Assembly: GCA_009778165.1 (NCBI GenBank)
Contig: WRKF01000181.1
Coordinates: 1 to 39,556, forward strand
Direction of reading: 5' to 3'
DNA: 39,556 nt
From: Defluviitaleaceae bacterium
GTDB taxonomy: Bacteria; Bacillota; Clostridia; Lachnospirales; UBA5962
The notes below the pieces were generated by a model that did no database searches, had not been told where the DNA came from, and saw only the letters and a list, made by a program, of their open reading frames with translations. Below are positions 24,911 through 33,776 of this stretch, one piece after another. Numbering within the stretch: the first letter of the stretch is position 1; each line of letters begins with the position of its first letter. A program made the translations under genes and the position numbers.

Positions 24911-26131
24911 ATGGCATTGTTTGAAAGCATAACATCTGCAATAAAAAGCATATATTCGTACAAAATGCGTTCGGTTCTTACTATGCTTGGAATAATAATA
25001 GGCATTAGCTCTGTAATAATGATAACAAGTATCGGAGATGGGGTGTACCAGGCTATCTATTCTGAGTTGGAGGCTTTTAACACCACATCTATACAAGCTA
25101 TGCCCCGCAACATGTTTGGACCGCCCATTTTGGAATTGGACGATATGCACGCCGCAAAAGCATTGCCAAATGTGATAAACGTTACAGGCATGTTAGAACT
25201 GGGCGGACAGCAGCTGGCGTTGCGCACCCCTGGAGAGTTTCGTCGGGGCAGCGGGTGGGGGCTAGACCACAACTACGGCACACTGGAAAATGTAAACATG
25301 CTGTACGGCCGTTTTATAACTCAACAAGATGTAGATGCAGAGGCGTTTGTTGCAGTCATCTCCCCGGAGGTGAGTTTGGATGTGTTTGGGTTTGTGGACA
25401 GCGTTGGTCATACATTGCAGGTAACGGGCCCGCGTGGCCGTTACAGGCTAACCGTTGTGGGCATATTAGACATTTCTCCGGTAGAGATGGCTCCGCAAAC
25501 CCCTCTTAACCTGAGCATGTTTATTGTGCCTCTTACTACTGCCGGTGCATTGCGTAACGTTCCCGGTCGTATAGACAACTTTTCCTTATCAGTAGAAAAC
25601 CCCTTCCTTAGCTTAGCTACAGCAGACCAAGTGGCCCGCTTGCTCAACATCCGCCACGGCACAGACGACGCTTTTTTGGTTATGAGTGCCACAGAAATAA
25701 TGGACGGTATAGACGTTATTTTTAACGGAGTAACGGGTTTTATTGCCTTTGTGGCGGGTATATCCCTCTTTGTTGGTGGGGTAGGGGTAATGAATATAAT
25801 GATGGTAACGGTGACAGAACGCACAAGGGAGATTGGTATACGCAAATCCCTCGGGGCTACCGGCATGCTGATACGCTTGCAGTTTGTGTTCGAGGCAATT
25901 TTTATTACATTTATCGGGGGCGTTATTGGCATTGTGTTTGGGCTGTTGGGGGCAGCTGCTTTAACCACCGCCGCCACGCACTTTTCCGGAATGTCTATTT
26001 ACGCCTACGTGGATATAACTGCCATAATAATTGCCGTGGTGGTAAGTGTTTTGGTCGGGTTAGTTTTTGGGGTGTACCCTGCGGCAAAAGCTGCCAATTT
26101 AGACCCCGTAGATTCGTTGCGGTATGAATAG
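24911..26131 (+). CDS. MacB-type ABC permease (FtsX fold), first copy
   Basis: 406 residues. An N-terminal membrane segment (SVLTMLGIIIGISSVIMITSIG), a long extracytoplasmic MacB-PCD domain and three C-terminal membrane segments, the FtsX/MacB layout. The cytoplasmic loop VTERTREIGIRKSLGAT, which contacts the ATPase, and the end VYPAAKAANLDPVDSLRYE are shared with the second permease. ATG 24911 is chosen over the one two codons upstream because it gives proper distance from AAAGGGGG and matches the starts of the two paralogs. Works with the HlyD and ATPase proteins encoded just upstream. Confidence 0.92.
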   Translation: MALFESITSAIKSIYSYKMRSVLTMLGIIIGISSVIMITSIGDGVYQAIYSELEAFNTTSIQAMPRNMFGPPILELDDMHAAKALPNVINVTGMLELGGQQLALRTPGEFRRGSGWGLDHNYGTLENVNMLYGRFITQQDVDAEAFVAVISPEVSLDVFGFVDSVGHTLQVTGPRGRYRLTVVGILDISPVEMAPQTPLNLSMFIVPLTTAGALRNVPGRIDNFSLSVENPFLSLATADQVARLLNIRHGTDDAFLVMSATEIMDGIDVIFNGVTGFIAFVAGISLFVGGVGVMNIMMVTVTERTREIGIRKSLGATGMLIRLQFVFEAIFITFIGGVIGIVFGLLGAAALTTAATHFSGMSIYAYVDITAIIIAVVVSVLVGLVFGVYPAAKAANLDPVDSLRYE

Positions 26132-26169
26132 GAGAAAAAATATCAAACTGGGATTTTAACACTAAAAAA

Positions 26170-26223
26170 TGGGGTCAAGGGGTTAGCCCCTTGCGGGGTG
26201 TGGGGCAGAGCCCCACGGTTTTA
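26170..26223. repeat. GC-rich palindromic repeat, copy between permeases 1 and 2
   Basis: Begins GGGGTCAAGGGG and has two hairpins in a row: AAGGGGTTAGCCCCTT and GTGGGGCAGAGCCCCAC, ending CGGTTTTA. Nearly the exact inverse of the copy at 33777. Confidence 0.8.
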
Positions 26224-26251
26224 TGACGCTACCTAAAACAAGGAGTAACAA

Positions 26252-27496
26252 ATGCAATTATTAGAAAGTTTTAGCTCGGCAATAAAAAGTATATTTTCTT
26301 ACAAAATGCGCTCCCTGCTTACTATGCTTGGCATAATAATAGGAATTAGCTCTGTAATAACTATAACAAGCCTGGGGGACGGTGTGTACAACGCTATGCA
26401 CGAGGCTTTTGCCGATTTTAATATGAACAGTATACAAGTGTTCCCAAGAGGAATACATATAACAGAAGATGGCGGGTTTGGAATAGAACAATTGCTGCAC
26501 ATAGACGACGTTGCTGCAATAAACTCTGTACACAATGTGGTTGACACCAGTGCAATTGTAGAGTTATCTAACCATAGGATAACCCTACGGAACGGCGAAA
26601 CTCGTTTGGGTATGGCGATAGGAACAGACCCAAACTGGTCATCTTTTGAATCGTTTACAATGCTACATGGTCGGTTTATACAAGAGCAGGATATGATTGC
26701 TAATTCTTTTGTGGCAGTGCTTGCCCCATGGGTTAGCGTAGATATTTTTGGCTTTGTAAACAGTGTTGGCAGGACATTTGACGTAACAGGAGATCACGGC
26801 AGGTTTACACTAACAGTTATTGGCATAGTAGATGTGGAAAGGGACGTTATGGCCGCCGGTGGTGTCATTAACACAGACATGTTTGCCATGCCCGTAACAA
26901 CAGCCGGTTTAATACGAAACACTCCGGGGATTGTAGATGCGTTTCAGATAACTTTAGATGACCCGGCTTTAACAACGGCTACATCTGATCAAATAGTGCG
27001 CCTGCTTAACCATATTCACGATAGAGAAGATGCCTTTGGTGCTATGGGCATGACAGAAGCTCTGGACATGCTAGATGCCGTAATGCTTGGAGTTACTGCA
27101 TTTATCGCCTTTGTTGCCGGCATATCTCTTTTTGTGGGCGGAGTAGGGGTAATGAATATAATGATGGTAACTGTAACAGAACGCACAAGAGAGATTGGTA
27201 TACGCAAATCCCTCGGTGCTACCGGGCTTATAATACGTTTGCAGTTTGTGCTGGAGGCTGTTATATTAACGCTAATGGGCGGTATTATCGGCATTGCTTT
27301 TGGCTTGGCATCGTCTTTTGCCTTAACCGCAGTAATTAACATGGCTGTACCTGAAATGGAGATAATATCTACCGTAAACCCCGGGGTTATTGCTATTGCC
27401 ATTGCTGTGTCTATGATGGTTGGGATTGTGTTTGGGGTGTACCCGGCGGCAAAAGCAGCCAATTTGGACCCTGTAGATTCGCTGCGATATGAGTAA
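26252..27496 (+). CDS. MacB-type ABC permease (FtsX fold), second copy
   Basis: 414 residues, same four-segment layout as the preceding permease. Conserved ends are MRSLLTMLGIIIGISSVITITSLG at the N-terminus and VTERTREIGIRKSLGATG plus VYPAAKAANLDPVDSLRYE at the C-terminus. The extracytoplasmic domain differs more than the membrane parts, as expected if substrate or partner contacts differ. The ATG follows AAGGAG. With the first copy it probably arose by tandem duplication: the stretch coding for the ATPase-contact loop is nearly identical at the DNA level. The two could pair as a heterodimer. Confidence 0.92.
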   Translation: MQLLESFSSAIKSIFSYKMRSLLTMLGIIIGISSVITITSLGDGVYNAMHEAFADFNMNSIQVFPRGIHITEDGGFGIEQLLHIDDVAAINSVHNVVDTSAIVELSNHRITLRNGETRLGMAIGTDPNWSSFESFTMLHGRFIQEQDMIANSFVAVLAPWVSVDIFGFVNSVGRTFDVTGDHGRFTLTVIGIVDVERDVMAAGGVINTDMFAMPVTTAGLIRNTPGIVDAFQITLDDPALTTATSDQIVRLLNHIHDREDAFGAMGMTEALDMLDAVMLGVTAFIAFVAGISLFVGGVGVMNIMMVTVTERTREIGIRKSLGATGLIIRLQFVLEAVILTLMGGIIGIAFGLASSFALTAVINMAVPEMEIISTVNPGVIAIAIAVSMMVGIVFGVYPAAKAANLDPVDSLRYE

Positions 27497-27512
27497 AAAA
27501 GGGGGGTATTAT

Positions 27513-27704
27513 ATGGCATCTGAAATTGAGTTGGTTGTATTGCAAAAAGAAAAGCTGTTTGATCTGCTAGAGATAGAAGCTGCAAAAACAGAAGAGGAAA
27601 GACTGAAAATACTGCAAAGACAGATAATGAAAGCCGAAACAGCAATGAAAAAAGAAGATGTGGCACTGGTAAGGGAAAATATAGAAGCGATGAAAAAGGC
27701 ATAA
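27513..27704 (+). CDS. Small charged helical protein, unknown
   Basis: 63 residues beginning MASEIELVVLQKEKL. Composition is Glu, Lys, Leu and Met rich with heptad-like spacing over most of the length, so a single helix or coiled coil is expected. There is no signal peptide or membrane segment. ATG 27513 follows a GGGGGG-rich site after the second permease stop. I do not recognise a family. Its place between permease genes next to a MazE-like fragment suggests a small accessory or toxin-antitoxin-type protein, but nothing in the sequence proves this. Confidence 0.55.
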   Translation: MASEIELVVLQKEKLFDLLEIEAAKTEEERLKILQRQIMKAETAMKKEDVALVRENIEAMKKA

Positions 27705-27719
27705 GAGAGGGTTTTAATA

Positions 27720-27944
27720 ATGTATTCTGCAATGTATTCTGCTACAACGAAACTAAATAAAAGAGAAAATACTACTCTTGAAACACATCAGGAACTGCTT
27801 GCTTTTAAAAAGCCGTATAAACACAAGACCTTACGACAAAGAGTAGAGGAGTTTTATGGTGTTGATTTTGAAACAGTTATAAAAGAAAATCTCTACGATT
27901 TTGAAGAAATTCCATATAGCGGTCCTGTGGGGCAAGAAGTGTAA
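27720..27944 (+). CDS. Short protein resembling the C-terminal half of MazE-type antitoxins
   Basis: 74 residues. The part from about residue 35 to the end (TLRQRVEEFYGVDFET, then an acidic stretch and GPVGQEV) resembles the toxin-binding tail of AbrB/MazE-type antitoxins, which usually ends in a WGxPVGxEVW-like motif. The AbrB DNA-binding half is missing and the usual final Trp is absent. No MazF or other toxin gene follows. It may be an orphan antitoxin, an antitoxin against a distant toxin, or a remnant. An AGAGAGGG site precedes the ATG. Similarity judged by eye only. Confidence 0.45.
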   Translation: MYSAMYSATTKLNKRENTTLETHQELLAFKKPYKHKTLRQRVEEFYGVDFETVIKENLYDFEEIPYSGPVGQEV

Positions 27945-28007
27945 TTAACCATGGAAAAGAACAACATTTCCTTGGTCGAAATCGGGCTAACTATTAACCT
28001 AAATGAT

Positions 28008-28061
28008 GGGGTCAAGGGGCTTGCCCCTTGTGGGGGTTTGGGGGCAACGCCCCCAAGGTTT
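28008..28061. repeat. GC-rich palindromic repeat, copy between permeases 2 and 3
   Basis: Begins GGGGTCAAGGGG and shows hairpins AAGGGGCTTGCCCCTT and TTGGGGGCAACGCCCCCAA, ending in GGTTTTTAA. Both stems keep full pairing despite base changes relative to the 26170 copy. Confidence 0.8.
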
Positions 28062-28097
28062 TTAATGGATTTAAAACATTAGCAAAAGGAGGGCGTT

Positions 28098-29342
28098 ATG
28101 CCAATACTAGAAACTATATCGTCTGCTGTGGCGAGCATTCTTGCAAATAAAATGCGGGCGGCGTTCACTATGTTTGGGATAGTTGTGGGGATTGCTTCTG
28201 TTATGCTTATAACGAGCGTGGGCGACGGGTTCAGAAACACCATTAACGCCCAGTTCGAGGACATGGGGCTAGATGAAATACAACTGTTCCACACCGGTGC
28301 GGCACGCCCGATAGAATGGCACGAGCGAATGGTAATGGACGATGCAGAGTTTTTGCGTAACCACCAAAACTTGACTGCCGTTACTACACTTGCCAGCACA
28401 ACTTTCAACAATGCTGTAGATATACTAACAAGCAACGACCCGCGTGCAGTACAGCTAATGGGCGTTGACCAATACAGGCAGTTTTTTAGCGGTCCCACAA
28501 TAATATACGGTCGCCCAATAATGGCACCGGATGTAGCCACTGGATCAAACGTTATTATTATAGACGAGCATTTTAGCATGGCGGCGTTTGGTAGATCAAA
28601 CAGCGTAGGGCAAACCCTAAACATTCGCACACCAAACGCAGGAACGCAAGCATTTACCGTAATAGGCATATTTGAAGGTAGCGATGCCTTTGCCCTAATG
28701 GAAATGTTCCAAATGCCGTTTGAAACAGAGGTGCCAATAACAACGGTGCAACGGTTGCAGGGGATAGGCGAGGTTGTAGGACAGATTAGGGTACAGGTAG
28801 GGTACGAGTACCGCCCCGCTATCCATGGGATAGGTGATAATCTTATCCGTATTATGGAAATAAGAAAAAATGCCGACGATATTTTTAACGCATTTAGCAT
28901 GGCAAGCGTTTTAAATGAGGTGGATACAATAATAACGATATTTACCGTGTTTTTAACTATAGTGGCAAGTATTAGCCTAATGGTTGGCGGTATTGGCGTT
29001 ATGAACATTATGCTTGTTAGCGTTACAGAACGCACAAGAGAGATAGGTATTCGCAAATCTCTCGGTGCTACAAACTTTAACATAGTATTTCAGTTTTTGC
29101 TAGAGGCATCTATTTTAACTGCAATAGGAGGAGCTTTTGGGATTGTTATTGGTTACGCAGGGGGGATAGGTGTTGGTTATCTCACATATTTGATTTTGGA
29201 TTTAAGTTTAGTGCCAACGGTAGACATAGTAACTATTGCTGTAATAGTTGCAATATCTGCGTCTATTGGTTTGCTGTTTGGCGTTTATCCCGCTCGCAAA
29301 GCATCTAAACTGGACCCGGTGGAGAGCTTACGATTTGAATAG
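28098..29342 (+). CDS. MacB-type ABC permease (FtsX fold), third copy
   Basis: 414 residues. Same layout as the two other permeases, with VTERTREIGIRKSLGAT and FGVYPARKASKLDPVESLRFE conserved, but the N-terminal segment (MRAAFTMFGIVVGIASVMLI) and the extracytoplasmic domain have diverged clearly, so this is an older paralog. The ATG follows AAAAGGAGG. It is the last gene of the exporter group; about 140 bases with a new promoter separate it from the chemoreceptor gene. It may partner with one of the other permeases or form a separate complex with the same ATPase. Confidence 0.92.
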   Translation: MPILETISSAVASILANKMRAAFTMFGIVVGIASVMLITSVGDGFRNTINAQFEDMGLDEIQLFHTGAARPIEWHERMVMDDAEFLRNHQNLTAVTTLASTTFNNAVDILTSNDPRAVQLMGVDQYRQFFSGPTIIYGRPIMAPDVATGSNVIIIDEHFSMAAFGRSNSVGQTLNIRTPNAGTQAFTVIGIFEGSDAFALMEMFQMPFETEVPITTVQRLQGIGEVVGQIRVQVGYEYRPAIHGIGDNLIRIMEIRKNADDIFNAFSMASVLNEVDTIITIFTVFLTIVASISLMVGGIGVMNIMLVSVTERTREIGIRKSLGATNFNIVFQFLLEASILTAIGGAFGIVIGYAGGIGVGYLTYLILDLSLVPTVDIVTIAVIVAISASIGLLFGVYPARKASKLDPVESLRFE

Positions 29343-29390
29343 ATGCGGGGAAAACTTTATATCTCTATTTCCAAATTTCCGAATAATAAT

Positions 29391-29420
29391 TTGACAAATG
29401 CTTGTTAGCTGTGTTATTAT
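29391..29420 (+). promoter_or_regulatory. Promoter of the chemoreceptor gene
   Basis: TTGACA (29391-29396), 18-base spacer, TATTAT (29415-29420), about 65 bases before the ATG at 29485. Confidence 0.55.
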
Positions 29421-29484
29421 TGTTTCAATTGTTATTGCTTTATGATGTAATATGAGGACTTGCGGAAATGTAAGGAGGTATTTT

Positions 29485-32055
29485 ATGTTTGGGAAAAACC
29501 GTAATACAAAGCTATCAACAAAATTGGCTCTCAGCATTTTGTTAACTTTTACTGCCGGGTTAATTGTTGCTGTTTTTGTTGTAAATGCTTTTGTGCAGGG
29601 GATAATTTACGATAACATTATGGAAAAAAACCAAATACAAATGGCAGTTTATGCAAGCGAGTTAGATGCTTGGTTTTTAGCTAGACAGCAGATAGTTGAC
29701 AACATTGGTACTGTAATTGAACATCTTGGCATGGATTACATAATGGATTTGACCGCTCATTTCCAAGAATATTATGATGACATGGCATTGGTTTTTGTTG
29801 GTGGCAGTACGGGAAACTGGGTAATGTCTGGAACGCTAGGTTATGGATGGCAAGGACCGCCGGGTTTTTATGTAGAAGAAAGACCTTGGTATGTTCCCGC
29901 TGTTGTTGCTGATGGTGCTGTTGTGTTCTCTGAACCATACGTTTCTGCTGGCTATCCATATGGTTTGGTTATAACTGCCTCCAGGCTTTTGCCTAACCTT
30001 GGCGGTGCTGTTTTGGGTGTGGACATTTTGCTTGACGAAATTGTAAGCATGGTAGATATATATGCTGACGTAGCAGATGGGTATGTATTTTTAATGACTT
30101 CCTATGGTTATGTTGTGCATCATCCCAGCCTTGATATTGCACCGGGTCCGGATGGTCTTTCGCATGTAACTGACTTTGCTGTTTATGATCCTTTGTATGA
30201 GATTATGCAACTCCCCGACACCATTACAAACTTTACTACAGCAGATGGTATTCCATCTTATCTAATGACACTTGAGTTACCGCATACAGACTGGTATCTT
30301 GTTGTTGCACTGCCAACTTATGTTGCGATGGGACCGGTTTCTCAAGCGATGTATGCCATATTTATCAGCTTTGCCATCGTTTTGCTTGCTCTTGGCATAT
30401 TTGTTGCGTTTTTTGTCTCTTATAGTGTAAAAGGGACGGTCGAAGCAAAAATAAATTATTTCAGAACCTATTCCCGAAGGAAATCTGTTGCATTATCTAG
30501 AGGAGATCTTACACTTACCGAAGAAGAACAGGACATAAGCACTGACAAATCGTTTGGGTTTGGCGTAATAGACGGCGAATTTGAGCAAGTTGTTGATAAT
30601 CTCATAAAGGTGTGTTACGACGTAAACAAATTTTATACCGAAACCCTTAAAGGCAATTATCGATATTCAATCGATATTGGGAGTTATACCGGAATATACA
30701 TGGGGATCGTCGCCAATGTAAACATTTTGTCTGACTCTCTTATAAAAAGCAGAAGTGATATTATAGACTTTTTTAGAAAAGTGGCAGATGGGGACTTTAA
30801 CGCTAACTGTGATACTACCTTTGTGGGAGAAGAAGCCTATATTAACGATGTTTTGAACACAGTAAAACAAAATATTGGAGACGTTGCTGCTGCCATTCGC
30901 GGTTTGGTTAATCAGGCTTCTGAAGGAGATTTGACAGTTAGAGCAGATGCAAGCAAATTTAATGGAGACTGGCAAAGTTTAGTAGAAGAGCTAAATGAAC
31001 TTATGGAATCTATCTCGGTTCCTTTGTCAGAAATTGAAAACAATGTTGAAATAATGGCACAAGGAGATTTTGCCCGTTTAGAGGGCGAGTACCTTGGCGT
31101 GTTTGGAGACCTTCAAAGAGCCTGTAATTTGGTTAACGATATTGCCGAATCTTATGTTGATGAAATAGCAGAGGTTCTCCATGCTATGTCTAACGGAGAT
31201 TTGACCGTAAAACTTCGTCAAAAATATGTTGGCTCTTATGCACCAATAGAAGTGGCAATAAATGTGATCTTGGACAACTTAAATTCTACCCTGTCAGACG
31301 TTCAGGGAGCAGTTAATCACGTAGCTCTTGGGGCAGAGCAAGTGTCAGAAAACGCCATGAGCTTTGCGATGGGTGCCACAAAACAAACCGGTACCCTAGA
31401 GGGCCTCAAAAACTCTATTAACCTTATCCATGAAAAAGCTGTGAAAGCTAGCAGTAATGCCATATCAGCAGAAGAAAATGCTACACAAACAGAGAAGCAT
31501 GTAATTGACGGAAATAAAGCTATAAGCTCTATGACAGATACGATGAGTAAGATCAGAGAATCCAGCGAAGATATTGCGAGGATTATTGATATTATAACAA
31601 ATATTTCTTTCCAAACTAACCTGCTTGCCTTAAACGCTTCTGTAGAGGCTGCTCGTGCAGGAGAGCATGGGAGAGGGTTTTCTGTTGTGGCAGACGAAGT
31701 ACGCAGTTTGGCAGGTCGTAGCCAACAATCAGCTTCAGAAACATCGGGCATAATAGAAGAAAACGAAAGGACAGTAACGGAGATTATACAGACTACAGAC
31801 AACGTTGTAAATTCCTTTGGAATCATATCAAACAATATATCCAATATTACTGATTTAATAAAGGATATATCTGAAATCTCTGCTGAACAGTTGGAATCTA
31901 TTGTAGATATTAATGCTGCTATTTTGGAAATAAACGACGTTGCTATCGGCGCCGCAGCAACATCAGAAGAGTCAGCGGCAGTTTCTCAAGAGCTAAACTC
32001 TCAATCTGAAACTCTTAGAGAAAAAGTTTCTTTCTTTAAACTTAGAGATAAATAA
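29485..32055 (+). CDS. Methyl-accepting chemotaxis protein with Cache sensor and several HAMP-like units
   Basis: 856 residues. First membrane segment near 14-36, an extracytoplasmic double-Cache-like sensor with [25 protein letters not shown] (split family motif ending in ERPWY) and [15 protein letters not shown], second membrane segment near 290-315, then about 280 residues with repeated HAMP-like DGDF, EGDLTVR, QGDF and NGDLTVKL motifs. The signalling tip is intact: [20 protein letters not shown] followed by [23 protein letters not shown]. The start follows TAAGGAGG. Small organic ligands such as amino acids or carboxylates are usual for Cache sensors. No other che genes are in the window. 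It converges with a diguanylate cyclase gene. Confidence 0.92.
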   Translation: MFGKNRNTKLSTKLALSILLTFTAGLIVAVFVVNAFVQGIIYDNIMEKNQIQMAVYASELDAWFLARQQIVDNIGTVIEHLGMDYIMDLTAHFQEYYDDMALVFVGGSTGNWVMSGTLGYGWQGPPGFYVEERPWYVPAVVADGAVVFSEPYVSAGYPYGLVITASRLLPNLGGAVLGVDILLDEIVSMVDIYADVADGYVFLMTSYGYVVHHPSLDIAPGPDGLSHVTDFAVYDPLYEIMQLPDTITNFTTADGIPSYLMTLELPHTDWYLVVALPTYVAMGPVSQAMYAIFISFAIVLLALGIFVAFFVSYSVKGTVEAKINYFRTYSRRKSVALSRGDLTLTEEEQDISTDKSFGFGVIDGEFEQVVDNLIKVCYDVNKFYTETLKGNYRYSIDIGSYTGIYMGIVANVNILSDSLIKSRSDIIDFFRKVADGDFNANCDTTFVGEEAYINDVLNTVKQNIGDVAAAIRGLVNQASEGDLTVRADASKFNGDWQSLVEELNELMESISVPLSEIENNVEIMAQGDFARLEGEYLGVFGDLQRACNLVNDIAESYVDEIAEVLHAMSNGDLTVKLRQKYVGSYAPIEVAINVILDNLNSTLSDVQGAVNHVALGAEQVSENAMSFAMGATKQTGTLEGLKNSINLIHEKAVKASSNAISAEENATQTEKHVIDGNKAISSMTDTMSKIRESSEDIARIIDIITNISFQTNLLALNASVEAARAGEHGRGFSVVADEVRSLAGRSQQSASETSGIIEENERTVTEIIQTTDNVVNSFGIISNNISNITDLIKDISEISAEQLESIVDINAAILEINDVAIGAAATSEESAAVSQELNSQSETLREKVSFFKLRDK

Positions 32056-32062
32056 TTGGGAT

Positions 32063-32176
32063 AAAACTGTGGGGTACTTGCCCTGAGACGCATGGGCGAC
32101 CAGCCCCACACCCCCTTGGGGGGCTTTGCCCCCAAACCCTCAGCAGGGGACTCGTCCCCTGCACCCCTTTATTTTA
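32063..32176. repeat. GC-rich palindromic repeat, long copy between convergent genes
   Basis: In inverse orientation to the 26170 copy. It carries hairpins such as GGGGGGCTTTGCCCCC and AGGGGACTCGTCCCCT, and an extra segment with GCATGGGCGACCAG that recalls the insert in the 14357 copy. It lies between the ends of the chemoreceptor and diguanylate cyclase genes and could terminate both. Confidence 0.7.
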
Positions 32177-32201
32177 TGAATTTTGGGGACTTGGCAAGGC
32201 A

Positions 32202-33104
32202 CTAACCGGTATAAGATATCCTGTTTTTTCCTTTCTTTTTGCTTGCTCTCATCATCTCATCGGCTCGGCTAATAGCGGTAAAGATGGTATCTGTAGCTCT
32301 AATAATGGTGCAACCCAAAGATGCCGTAACCGATAACTTAACCCCATTGTTAGAATCAATAATAGAATTTTCTATAAGCATTCGCAATTTTTCGGCAACA
32401 ATACTAGTTTCAAAATCTTGCTTTACCTCAAAAACACCAATAAACTCCTCGCCGCCCCAGCGACCAAACATATCAGTATTCCTTACTGTTTTAACAACAG
32501 ATTCAGCTACATTTTTAAGAACCAAATCTCCCAATTCGTGTCCAAACTCCTTATTAAAACTCCCAAAATTATCTATGTCTAAAAATATAATACCAAAAAT
32601 TCTGTCGAAACGTTTAGTTTCACCTAATTTAAATTCAATAAAGGATTCCAAACTCTTCCTATTGGGGAGTCCCGTTAGCGCATCTGTAGAGGCATTGTTT
32701 TTCAAACCTTCAATTAAGGCATTATCGTAAATTAGTGGAGAACTTTGAGAAAAAATCTCTACCGCACCAATAATTTGTCCATCTCTTTCGATAGGGAATA
32801 TATTGACTTTTATAGGCACCCTAGCTCCGTCTTTGTTTCGCAAAAAAACGTTTGCTGTTCTCTTACAGCCATCGATTATTGTGGCATACAAAGGGCAACC
32901 GACTTTGCAAAGCTGCGTTCCGTTTTCATCGATATGGTTCAAATTTGTGTTTTCACATGCAACACCAAGAACTTCATCTTTGCTATAACCCGAAATTTTT
33001 TCCGCTGCCTTGTTCCAAAAAATAATACGCTTCTCTGTGTCCACAAAATATACACCACTATCAATAATATCAATAATTTCAGAGTAGAGCCTTTCTTTGT
33101 CCAT
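32202..33104 (-). CDS. PAS-GGDEF diguanylate cyclase
   Basis: 300 residues, no membrane segment, cytoplasmic. PAS domain at about 5-125 with GVYFVDTEKRIIFWNKAAEKISGYS and a Cys-containing loop (GVACENTNLNHIDENG then LCKVGCPLYATI), a known PAS subtype found in front of GGDEF domains. GGDEF domain at about 135-300 with active site GGEEF at 217-221, so it should make cyclic di-GMP from GTP. RNTD at 208-211, five residues before the active site, is a proper RxxD inhibitory site. The ATG follows GGAGG. Transcribed from 33204-33232 through a leader with the AT-rich hairpin element. The loop cysteines might sense redox state or bind metal (inference). Confidence 0.93.
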   Translation of the reverse strand: MDKERLYSEIIDIIDSGVYFVDTEKRIIFWNKAAEKISGYSKDEVLGVACENTNLNHIDENGTQLCKVGCPLYATIIDGCKRTANVFLRNKDGARVPIKVNIFPIERDGQIIGAVEIFSQSSPLIYDNALIEGLKNNASTDALTGLPNRKSLESFIEFKLGETKRFDRIFGIIFLDIDNFGSFNKEFGHELGDLVLKNVAESVVKTVRNTDMFGRWGGEEFIGVFEVKQDFETSIVAEKLRMLIENSIIDSNNGVKLSVTASLGCTIIRATDTIFTAISRADEMMRASKKKGKNRISYTG

Positions 33105-33139
33105 ATAAACCTCCGTTTAAGAATTTGCTTTCCTTAATT

Positions 33140-33192
33140 TAGCACTTTTATTGTTTTAAAAATGGGCAACCACAGGCAAAAGTGCCATAGTT
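33140..33192 (-). promoter_or_regulatory. Leader hairpin element in front of the diguanylate cyclase gene
   Basis: Stem GCACTTTT (33142-33149) with AAAAGTGC (33178-33185); loop includes TTTTAAAAATGGGCAACCA on the plus strand. Same orientation relative to the gene as the copies before mraY and murD, with AAGGAAAGCAAATT following on the minus strand as in the mraY copy. It starts within about ten bases of the predicted transcript start. Confidence 0.55.
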
Positions 33193-33203
33193 ATAACAAT
33201 GAC

Positions 33204-33232
33204 ATTTTACTTTATTATTGCCTTTTAGTCAA
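33204..33232 (-). promoter_or_regulatory. Promoter of the diguanylate cyclase gene
   Basis: On the minus strand TTGACT (33232-33227), 17-base spacer, TAAAAT (33209-33204). Predicted start near 33197, giving a leader of about 93 bases. Confidence 0.6.
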
Positions 33233-33261
33233 TGGGGTTTTTTGAGGTTCAAATTTAACTT

Positions 33262-33290
33262 TTGATTCGATGCCAACCATATGTTATAAT
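33262..33290 (+). promoter_or_regulatory. Promoter of the VOC protein gene
   Basis: TTGATT (33262-33267), 17-base spacer, TATAAT (33285-33290); about 50 bases before the ATG at 33340. Confidence 0.65.
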
Positions 33291-33339
33291 GGATATACAA
33301 AAAATGCACTAAAGAATGTGCTTAAAATGGAGGAAAGCG

Positions 33340-33759
33340 ATGAAACCCCGAATATATCTAACTTTTGACGGTCAATGTAGCGAAGCAATTGAATTATACA
33401 AACGTGCCTTTAAAACAGACACATTGGAGCTTATGCTTTTTGATCAAATGCCGGCAATACCCGGATACACTCTACCTGAAAAATATAAAACTAGAGTTAT
33501 GCAAGCTACACTAAAATTCGGTAATGATTTTATACGCATGAGCGATTGCGGTTACGCACCAGGCTTTAAACTAAATGAGCAGGAAACCGAGCGTATATCT
33601 GTTTCTGTTGAAATGGGGGTAGATGAAACAAAACACGCCTTTGCTATTCTTTCCGAGGAGGGTCGTGTGGGGATTCCTTTAGCCGGAACATTTTACAGCC
33701 CCTGTGCCGGCGTTGTGTTTGACAAGTTTGGTGTAATGTGGAATTTTTCGGCAGTATAG
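33340..33759 (+). CDS. VOC superfamily protein (PhnB/YjdN-like)
   Basis: 139 residues of the glyoxalase/bleomycin-resistance/dioxygenase (VOC) superfamily, PhnB-like subgroup. The pattern is MKPRIYLTFDGQCSEAIELYKRAF at the N-terminus, LMLFDQMP, then a second beta-alpha-beta unit with ERISVSVEM and the C-terminal DKFGVMWNFS, matching the usual FGVxW ending. The start at 33340 follows GGAGG with good spacing. It has its own promoter and a GC-rich repeat with a T-run behind it, so it is probably a single-gene transcript. Substrate unknown; many of these proteins are annotated only by fold. Confidence 0.85.
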   Translation: MKPRIYLTFDGQCSEAIELYKRAFKTDTLELMLFDQMPAIPGYTLPEKYKTRVMQATLKFGNDFIRMSDCGYAPGFKLNEQETERISVSVEMGVDETKHAFAILSEEGRVGIPLAGTFYSPCAGVVFDKFGVMWNFSAV

Positions 33760-33776
33760 TCGATTAAACCGTGTCA

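Noticed and set aside
28079-29083. Long minus-strand open frame opposite the third permease
   Set aside because: Same effect as above: an antisense frame of a membrane protein gene without ribosome site or motif.
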